Positions 58,789 through 64,000 of a stretch of DNA of 64,000 nt are shown piece after piece; the stretch's first letter is position 1, and the number at the start of each line of letters is the position of its first letter. Both the position numbers and the translations under genes were made by a program. Below the pieces are notes generated by a model. That model did not search any database. It was not told the DNA's origin and was given only the letters and a program-made list of their open reading frames with translations. The stretch is from Burkholderia sp. BCC1644 (GTDB taxonomy: Bacteria > Pseudomonadota > Gammaproteobacteria > Burkholderiales > Burkholderiaceae): NCBI RefSeq assembly GCF_902833225.1, contig NZ_CADFEI010000010.1:244221-308220 (forward strand), written 5' to 3'.

Positions 58789-59505
58789 ATGGGGCCGATC
58801 GTCTGCCGCCGGCATGGATACGACAACGGGATCACGACATCGAAGGGCATTTCCGCGCGCATCCAGCGGCGCGGACAGTTCGTGTCCGGCGAACTCGTGA
58901 AGGTTTCGCTCGATCGCCCGAAATACAGCAGGGAAATGTGGATGCTGCGTGCGGAACTCGACGAGCACGAGGTCGATGCCACCTTTGTCGACAACGTTGC
59001 ACACGTGAAGGCGTTTCCGAAGATTGCGGCGCTGGAGCGTTTGCGGGAGCATCTGTGTTCGGCATGCCTGGACGAACTGCTCGTGCGCTCCGGCGAAACG
59101 CCCTATAAACCGACGACGATAGAGCACGCGTTCGACACGTCCGTTGTCGCGGCGAATGCGAAATGGCCTTCGAATCACGCGCGATGCGAGCTTCACGGCT
59201 TGATCTTGCCGACCCGGACCTCGCCGGATATCGAAACGGCGATCCTGACGATCGATGTGATTCGCGATCGTCACGTCGTGCAGGTGACGGATGGCAGCGC
59301 GAAGCACGAACCGAAGCACTGGTTCGACGAGGCGTTTTTGCGCAAGGTGCTCGGGCCGGATATCGATATCGTCGAGTCGACATTCAGGATCGACGATCGG
59401 GCCACGTTCGTGAGGCTGTGGGATGCAGGTGAGCTCGTGTGTCCGGTGTGCCTGCGGGAGGTGCTGAAGCGCAGCGATGTGATCGAAGGGGAGCCGCCGC
59501 AGTGA
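58789..59505 (+). CDS. Orphan protein with duplicated CxxH/CxxC modules
   Basis: 238 residues. Two similar halves are visible: Cys6-x2-His9 (CRRHG) with Cys90-x2-Cys93 (CSAC), and Cys133-x2-His136 (CELHG) with Cys218-x2-Cys221 (CPVC). Spacing is 84-85 residues in both, so this is an internal duplication, probably with one zinc site per half. I do not recognise the family. It is the last gene of the orphan cluster, and its stop abuts the first unit of the repeat array. Confidence 0.7.
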   Translation: MGPIVCRRHGYDNGITTSKGISARIQRRGQFVSGELVKVSLDRPKYSREMWMLRAELDEHEVDATFVDNVAHVKAFPKIAALERLREHLCSACLDELLVRSGETPYKPTTIEHAFDTSVVAANAKWPSNHARCELHGLILPTRTSPDIETAILTIDVIRDRHVVQVTDGSAKHEPKHWFDEAFLRKVLGPDIDIVESTFRIDDRATFVRLWDAGELVCPVCLREVLKRSDVIEGEPPQ

Positions 59506-59506
59506 T

Positions 59507-60186
59507 TGTGGACAACCGGCGTCCATAACAACTCCGGATGCTGTGCATCCCGATGGTGAGCGGACCGCTCAGCGTGCGGCAATGCGGGGAAAACGACGTC
59601 ACGACTGTCAATGCGGTCTTCCTGATCGAGAAGATCTATACAAGCGGTTCCAAACAAATCGCAAACGCTGTGCCGCGGCATCGAGTATGCTTGCGCCCCC
59701 GGAGACGGGACTCCGGAAGGCCGGCGGGTCGAACGAAGGCGAGGGCGTGCCGGTCGGCCCGCGTTGTATTCGATGTGGAAAACTTCGCCGCAAGTCAGTC
59801 AAAACGCTGTGCAACGAAATGGTGAGCACTTCGCGTGACGTCTGTTTCGGCGCGTGGTGACGCCCGAAACGAGGCCGCATGCGCAGCGGTGGCAGGATCG
59901 AATCGATCGGAGCAGCGCAGTTTGCTCGAGGCATCGAGCATTGTGGATATCCGGTCGCCAAGCGACTCGGAATGCTGTGAAGCCAGACGGTGAGGGTGAT
60001 GCAAGACGACTGAATCGTCCGCCTTGCGCGGAGGGCGATGTGGATAACGGCTCTCGAAACGAATCCGGGCGCTGTGCCCTTCAAGGGTGAGCGCATCGTG
60101 CGCAGGGCAGATTTGCCACTGCGCGCCGGCCATGTGGATAAGCGACTCCCGGACGAGTCGGAACGCTGTGCATCCATATGGTGAGC
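59507..60186 (+). repeat. Array of six 54-bp composite repeats
   Basis: Each unit is a TGTGGATAA-like 9-mer, then CTGTG, then GGTGAGC 14 bp after the C of CTGTG. Box starts: 59507, 59635, 59774, 59942, 60039 and 60133. CTGTG starts: 59541, 59668, 59807, 59975, 60072 and 60166, giving offsets of 34, 33, 33, 33, 33 and 33 bp. The boxes at 60039 and 60133 are perfect (TGTGGATAA); those of units 1, 3 and 4 have one mismatch; unit 2 is degenerate. GGTGAGC is exact in units 1, 3, 5 and 6, GGTGAGG in unit 4 and lost in unit 2. The DNA between units is unrelated and of uneven length. All units point the same way. The 764-bp gap (59506-60269) shows no convincing gene. Confidence 0.85.
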
Positions 60187-60269
60187 ATGACCTCATCAAG
60201 CCGGCAAAGCCGCACCAGGCGGGTGTCGGCGGCTATCGGGGACCACCAGTGTGGCGCGAATCGAGCCAC

Positions 60270-61028
60270 TCAAGTCTGCTGATCGAGCGCCTGCACGACC
60301 GCTTTCTCCCCGAGACTCCCCGCCGGCCCGACAACCGCATAATTGAGCCCGTTCACCGACCCGTACCGCGCGAGCAACGCACCATCCACGCGTTGTCCGG
60401 CCGGCAGCAGCCGATGTTTCGATTCCGCCGGCCGCAGATAGAAGCTCAGTGTCCGCCCGGCCTCGTCTTCATAGAGCACCATCGCAGCCGTTGCGCCGCT
60501 GTCCGTCGTGAACAACCGCCCACCAACTGGCCTGAACCCCGCCGCGCTCAAATCCGGCAGCCGCGCCGATGCGCCCACGCGTTTGGTGAGCCACCCCTGC
60601 AAATCGCCCGCACCCGTCGGCCGGTAATCGACCTTGGCCGTCTGATCGACCACCATCATCCGGTAAGCCTCGATAGCATCGCTCATCGGTGCGATGGGCG
60701 GCGCTGCATTCCAGCCACGCGCCTGCCATCCTCCGAACGTCCCCAGCCCGACGCAGAACACGAACGAAGCCGCTATCGCAAACCGCATCCGCGAGCGTTC
60801 CGCCCGCCGGCCGCGAATGGCCGCAGGATCGAGCGCAGGGTTATCGGCCGGCATCCGCACGCTCTCCAGTGCGGCCCGCAAACGCTGCGCATCCTGTTGC
60901 CATTGCTTCACCTGTTCCGCGCGCTCCGGATGCAGCGCGAGATAGCGCTCGACCGCGGCGCGCGCATCGTCGTCGAGCTGGCCGTCGACGTAGGCCTGAA
61001 GGTCGTGTTCGTTCGGAGGCGTGTTCAT
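60270..61028 (-). CDS. Transmembrane anti-sigma factor
   Basis: 252 residues. The cytoplasmic N-terminal domain (EHDLQAYVDGQLDDDARAAVERYL) is the anti-sigma fold, but without the HxxxCxxC zinc motif. One transmembrane helix follows at about residues 81-101 (FAIAASFVFCVGLGTFGGW), then a periplasmic domain. Its ATG overlaps the sigma-factor stop (ATGA). It should hold the partner sigma factor at the membrane until a signal, probably oxidative, releases it. Confidence 0.9.
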   Translation of the reverse strand: MNTPPNEHDLQAYVDGQLDDDARAAVERYLALHPERAEQVKQWQQDAQRLRAALESVRMPADNPALDPAAIRGRRAERSRMRFAIAASFVFCVGLGTFGGWQARGWNAAPPIAPMSDAIEAYRMMVVDQTAKVDYRPTGAGDLQGWLTKRVGASARLPDLSAAGFRPVGGRLFTTDSGATAAMVLYEDEAGRTLSFYLRPAESKHRLLPAGQRVDGALLARYGSVNGLNYAVVGPAGSLGEKAVVQALDQQT

Positions 61029-61546
61029 TTCTTCATCAACCGGAGAGAAGGAGCAGGTAGCTCGCCGTCGCTGAGCTGGCGCAGCGCCTGGCGCGCGCGG
61101 GATAGCCGCGACATCACGGTGCCGATCGGCACCTCGAGCAGGTCGGCGACTTCCTGATAGGTGAAGCCCTCGACCGCGACGAGCAGCAGCAGGCTGCGCT
61201 GCTCGTCCGACAGCCGGCCGAACGCTTCGAGCGTCGCGCGCGCCGTGAATTCGCGTTCGGCGGACGGCCAGTGCGCTTCGTCGTCGTCACGGATCCGGCC
61301 GAGCAGCCAGTTGTAGCGCTTCGCGCTGCGTTTCCCGTCGAGAAACTGCCGGTACAGGATCGTGAAGAGCCAGCTGCGCAGCGACGCGTCGTCGCGACGG
61401 CTCGTCCAGCGCGACAGCGCGCGCTCGAGCGTCGACTGGACGAGATCGTCGGCCGCATGGACGTCGCGTGCCAGCCAGAGCGCGAAGCGTCGCAGCCTGG
61501 GGATGAGTTCGCGTAATGCGTCGTCGTCGAGGGCGGTGGAGGGCAT
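61025..61546 (-). CDS. ECF RNA polymerase sigma factor (ECF26-like)
   Basis: About 173 residues from ATG 61546. Region 2 (LRRFALWLARDVHAADDLVQSTLERALSRW) and region 4 (LSDEQRSLLLLVAVEGFTYQEVADLLEVPIGTVMSRLSRAR) are complete. Group ECF26 is suggested by the divergent catalase and cytochrome b561 genes, an association I recall for that group. The same promoter motif occurs on both strands in the divergent region, so it likely activates itself and the catalase operon. Confidence 0.92.
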   Translation of the reverse strand: MPSTALDDDALRELIPRLRRFALWLARDVHAADDLVQSTLERALSRWTSRRDDASLRSWLFTILYRQFLDGKRSAKRYNWLLGRIRDDDEAHWPSAEREFTARATLEAFGRLSDEQRSLLLLVAVEGFTYQEVADLLEVPIGTVMSRLSRARQALRQLSDGELPAPSLRLMKK

Positions 61547-61581
61547 GGCCGGGCCGGTTGCCGAAAGGGTCAAGATGCCGC

Positions 61582-61610
61582 GTAGGACGCCGGCCGGCAT
61601 CGATTATTCC
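61582..61610 (-). promoter_or_regulatory. ECF promoter of the sigma/anti-sigma operon
   Basis: On the minus strand: GGAATAA (61610-61604), a 14-bp spacer, then CGTCCTAC (61589-61582). It is identical in both elements and in spacing to the divergent promoter at 61637-61665. Confidence 0.75.
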
Positions 61611-61636
61611 CTCCAGCATAGGAAAAAAATTTTCGT

Positions 61637-61665
61637 GGAATAAAGCGGCGCGGGTGGCGTCCTAC
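61637..61665 (+). promoter_or_regulatory. ECF promoter of the catalase-b561 operon
   Basis: GGAATAA (61637-61643), a 14-bp spacer, CGTCCTAC (61658-61665), 38 bp before the catalase-like ATG. It mirrors the promoter on the other strand; the two -35 elements are 26 bp apart. Confidence 0.75.
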
Positions 61666-61703
61666 GCGCGTTCGACAATGATCTGACGATCGGGAGCGCA
61701 TTC

Positions 61704-62792
61704 ATGAAGCAATCTTCCTCTTCTTCGCCGCAGCGCGAGCCTGGGCGCGGGTGGTGGCGCTGGGCCGTGATCGGCGGCGCGGTGGCCGGCGTGGCCGTCG
61801 CGTTCGGCTACGCGGGTGGCTGGCTTGCGCCGGCGCGTCTGACCCCGCAGCGGCTCGTCGACGCGCTGCAGACCAACAGCGGCATCCATCCGGGCTTCCG
61901 GCGCAATCACGCGAAGGGCGTGTGCGTGACCGGTTACTTCGAAGGCAACGGCGCCGCGAGCGCGTATTCGGTCGCGCCGTTCTTCAAGGCGGTGCGCACG
62001 CCGGTGGTCGGGCGCTTCGCGTTGCCGGGCGGGAATCCGTACGCGCCCGACAGCAGCGTGCCGATCCGCAGTCTTGCGCTGAAACTCACTGCGCCGGACG
62101 GCGAACAATGGCGGACCGGGATGAACGCGATGCCGGTGTTTCCGGTGGCGACGCCGCAGGCGTTCTACCAGCAGACGCTGGCGACCCGGCCCGATCCGAA
62201 GACGGGCAAGCCCGATCCGGCGAAGGTGAAGGCGTTTTTCGGCGCGCACCCGGAGACGGCGGCGTTCCTCCAGTGGATCAAAGGTGCGAAGCCGAGCGCG
62301 AGCTACGTCACCGAAAGCTATTACGGGTTGAACGCGTTCTACTTCGTCGACGCGGCCGGCAAGCGCCAGGCGGTGCGGTGGCGTGTCGTGCCGGAGCAGA
62401 CGGCCGGCGCCGGCGACGTCGCGACGGCCGGGGATCCGAACGTGCTGCAGCAGGACGTGACGCAGCGCATCGCGGCCGGTGCGCAGAAGTGGAAGCTGCT
62501 GGTCACGCTGGCGGAGCCTGGCGATCCGGTGGACGACGCGACGAAGGTCTGGCCCGCCCAGCGGACGACGATCGATGCGGGCACGCTCGTGCTCGATCGC
62601 GTGGAGGCGCAGGACAGCGGGCCGTGCCGCGACGTGAATTACGACCCGACGGTGTTGCCGCAGGGGATTCAGGTGTCGGGTGATCCGTTGCTGGCGGCGC
62701 GTTCGGCGGCGTATGCGGATTCGTATCTGCGACGCACGAGCGAAGAGGCCGGGGTGGCTGGCGTGGCGCGATTGAGTGGGGAGGGACGATGA
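61704..62792 (+). CDS. Catalase-related haem peroxidase (small catalase family)
   Basis: 362 residues. An N-terminal membrane anchor or signal (WRWAVIGGAVAGVAVAFGYAGGWL) precedes a minimal catalase fold. The distal His lies in RRNHAKGVCVTGYFEG and the proximal haem-ligand Tyr in RSAAYADSYLRR. It is shorter than true catalases and lacks their dimer arm, so peroxidase activity in the periplasm or at the membrane is more likely than high-rate catalase. It is followed, with a 4-bp overlap, by cytochrome b561, which may feed it electrons. Expression from the ECF promoter at 61637 is predicted. Confidence 0.9.
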   Translation: MKQSSSSSPQREPGRGWWRWAVIGGAVAGVAVAFGYAGGWLAPARLTPQRLVDALQTNSGIHPGFRRNHAKGVCVTGYFEGNGAASAYSVAPFFKAVRTPVVGRFALPGGNPYAPDSSVPIRSLALKLTAPDGEQWRTGMNAMPVFPVATPQAFYQQTLATRPDPKTGKPDPAKVKAFFGAHPETAAFLQWIKGAKPSASYVTESYYGLNAFYFVDAAGKRQAVRWRVVPEQTAGAGDVATAGDPNVLQQDVTQRIAAGAQKWKLLVTLAEPGDPVDDATKVWPAQRTTIDAGTLVLDRVEAQDSGPCRDVNYDPTVLPQGIQVSGDPLLAARSAAYADSYLRRTSEEAGVAGVARLSGEGR

Positions 62793-63322
62793 TGAAGGCT
62801 TCGACGACGTTTAGCTTGCCGGCACGCGTGCTGCATTGGGTGATGGCCGCGATGATCCTCGCGATGCTGTTCATCGGGGTGGGGATGGTGGCGTCCGTTT
62901 CCGGGCGGCACGAGATCCTGGTGGCGATTCACAAGCCGCTGGGTGTGGCCGTGCTGGTGCTGGTGTGCGTGCGGATCGTGGTGCGGGTGCTGTCGAAGTC
63001 GCCGGCGTTGCCCGAGGACCTGCCGTGGTGGCAGAAGGTGGCCGCGCACGGGTCGCATCTCGTGCTGTATGCGCTGATGGTGGCGATGCCGCTGATCGGG
63101 TGGGCGATGCTGTCGGCGGGCGGGTACCCGGTGACGCTGGGCGGTGGCGTGCAGTTGCCGGCGCTGGTTTCGGCTGATCCGGTGACGTTCGCCTGGCTCA
63201 GGGTCGCGCATCGCGTGCTGGCGTATCTGTTCTTCGCGACCTTCCTCGCGCACTTTGCCGCGGCGCTGTATCACGGGTTGATTCGGCGGGACGGCGTGGT
63301 GAGGGCGATGGTGGGGCGGTAA
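62789..63322 (+). CDS. Cytochrome b561-family membrane protein
   Basis: 177 residues, four transmembrane helices. Candidate haem-ligating histidines are His16 (RVLHWVMA), His48 (AIHKPLG), His141 (VAHRVLAY) and His155 (FLAHFAA), the pattern of bacterial b561 that carries two b haems. It overlaps the catalase-like gene by 4 bp, so it likely passes electrons from quinol to that peroxidase. Confidence 0.93.
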   Translation: MMKASTTFSLPARVLHWVMAAMILAMLFIGVGMVASVSGRHEILVAIHKPLGVAVLVLVCVRIVVRVLSKSPALPEDLPWWQKVAAHGSHLVLYALMVAMPLIGWAMLSAGGYPVTLGGGVQLPALVSADPVTFAWLRVAHRVLAYLFFATFLAHFAAALYHGLIRRDGVVRAMVGR

Positions 63323-63898
63323 CCGACGGTAGCTTGCGTTCGCGGCGGCGGGGCGGTTCACGGGCGACCGAGGCTGCTCTTGCCGTGCCCCTTATATATG
63401 AACACTGGGTCGGCTCAACGGCCCCCGACCTAGCATGTCAAAAATATTTCACAAAGGGGGTTGCGGAGACCGGAGTAGGTGCTTAGAATCACGCCTCTTT
63501 CGCGCTAACGGAAACGCAGCGCGGGGGAAAGAAGGGAAGCGGTACTGTTGAAGTCGGTTTTATCGACTCCAGTGCACACGAAATTAAACCGCAGTCGTCG
63601 CAACGAAGTAGTTAAAAAAGTTGTTGACGAGTTTTAAAAAACGGTTGATAATCTCGCTTCTCTGCTGCTGAAAACGCAGCGCTGCTGAGAAACGCGAAGT
63701 TTCTCGCAGAAACGTTCTTTAAAAATTAACAGCCGATAAGTGTGGGCGCTTGATGGAAGCGAGCTGATCCTCGGATCAGATAGCGAAAGTATCAAGAGTC
63801 TCACACTAAAGTAAGTCAGGTTTATGAAGTGATTCATATTCCTGTCAGCTTTGAGTGAGCGACCGGTTCTTAACCGAACCGAAAACAGTAACAGGTTT
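63323..63898 (+). promoter_or_regulatory. rRNA operon promoter and leader region
   Basis: 576 bp with no gene. Two promoters are visible. P1 has TTGCGG (63461-63466), a 17-bp spacer and TAGAAT (63484-63489). P2 has TTGACG (63624-63629), a 17-bp spacer and GATAAT (63647-63652), with AT-rich DNA before it. The leader after P2 has a stem-loop, GAGAAAC/GTTTCTC (63687-63705), a boxA-like GTTCTTTAAAAATT (63714-63727) for antitermination, and CTGATCCTCGGATCAG (about 63765-63780). Confidence 0.8.
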
Positions 63899-64000
63899 AA
63901 ACTGAAGAGTTTGATCCTGGCTCAGATTGAACGCTGGCGGCATGCCTTACACATGCAAGTCGAACGGCAGCACGGGTGCTTGCACCTGGTGGCGAGTGGC
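63899..64000 (+). rRNA. 16S ribosomal RNA, 5' fragment
   Basis: The sequence AAACTGAAGAGTTTGATCCT is the conserved 16S 5' end (27F primer region), followed by GGCGGCATGCCTTACACATG and the start of variable region 1, then cut by the window edge. The 5' base is placed by analogy and could be a few bases off. Confidence 0.97.

Noticed and set aside
59608..60177. Minus-strand protein with repeated LTIWxHS-like segments across the array
   Set aside because: The similarity follows from the DNA repeats; units fall in different frames, spacing is not a multiple of three throughout, and there is no ribosome-binding site.
59507..60186. CRISPR array
   Set aside because: Repeats are long (54 bp), degenerate and joined by unrelated DNA of very uneven length (about 40-115 bp), and there are no cas genes nearby.

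Overview
The window is high-GC (about two-thirds G+C) betaproteobacterial DNA. It looks like chromosome 1 of a Burkholderia, most likely of the Burkholderia cepacia complex. The grounds are the type II secretion layout (gspDEF, an inverted gspC, then gspGHIJKLMN), the fliLMNOPQR operon, an egtBD pair, the MnmC sequence type and the 16S rRNA 5' end. All species and family assignments come from reading the sequence and from memory; no database was searched.

Layout. 1-4.4 kb: a DUF3717 gene fragment, an OmpR-type two-component pair, a SET-domain protein and an Old Yellow Enzyme homologue. 4.6-9 kb: a glutamine amidotransferase, a MarR regulator with a cysteine/histidine tail, and a cation/proton antiporter followed by a YbdK-type ligase. 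9.5-14.2 kb: MnmC, the nucleoid protein HU, a COG0523 metal-chaperone GTPase and a small lytic transglycosylase. 14.5-26.2 kb: the complete type II secretion cluster. 26.2-30.8 kb: an outer-membrane efflux lipoprotein, a small membrane protein, MarR and a DHA2 drug exporter, without the usual HlyD adaptor. 30.8-33.8 kb: a Phd/PIN toxin-antitoxin pair and a LysR-CidA-LrgB cluster. 34-38.5 kb: fliLMNOPQR. 38.6-45 kb: a NitT/TauT-type ABC transporter, a second two-component pair and a porin. 45.3-50.4 kb: a type III restriction-modification system (mod-res). 50.6-54.3 kb: three small secreted low-complexity proteins and egtB-egtD. 54.8-56.2 kb: a carboxymuconolactone decarboxylase with an ECF41-type sigma factor. 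57.1 kb: tRNA-Val. 57.8-59.5 kb: four orphan genes, one resembling an immunity protein. 60.2-63.3 kb: an ECF sigma/anti-sigma pair divergent from a catalase-like protein and cytochrome b561. 63.4 kb to the end: promoters, leader and 5' end of an rRNA operon.

The most unusual feature is intergenic. At 59507-60186 there are six copies of a 54-bp composite unit: a DnaA-box-like TGTGGATAA, then CTGTG at an almost fixed offset (33 bp in five units, 34 in one), then GGTGAGC 14 bp further on. Partial units and dense CTGTG/CACAG sites recur in two related intergenic elements, at about 9.2-9.5 kb and in inverted orientation at 57.36-57.74 kb, and more weakly at 6.2-6.4 kb. As I recall, CACAG is the target assigned to a type III methyltransferase of Burkholderia cenocepacia. 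A type III mod gene lies in this same window, and its partner Res protein has lost the conserved Glu and Lys of its nuclease motif. This suggests, without proving it, that the mod-res pair now acts mainly as a methylation system and that these arrays are methylation or DnaA-binding hot spots.
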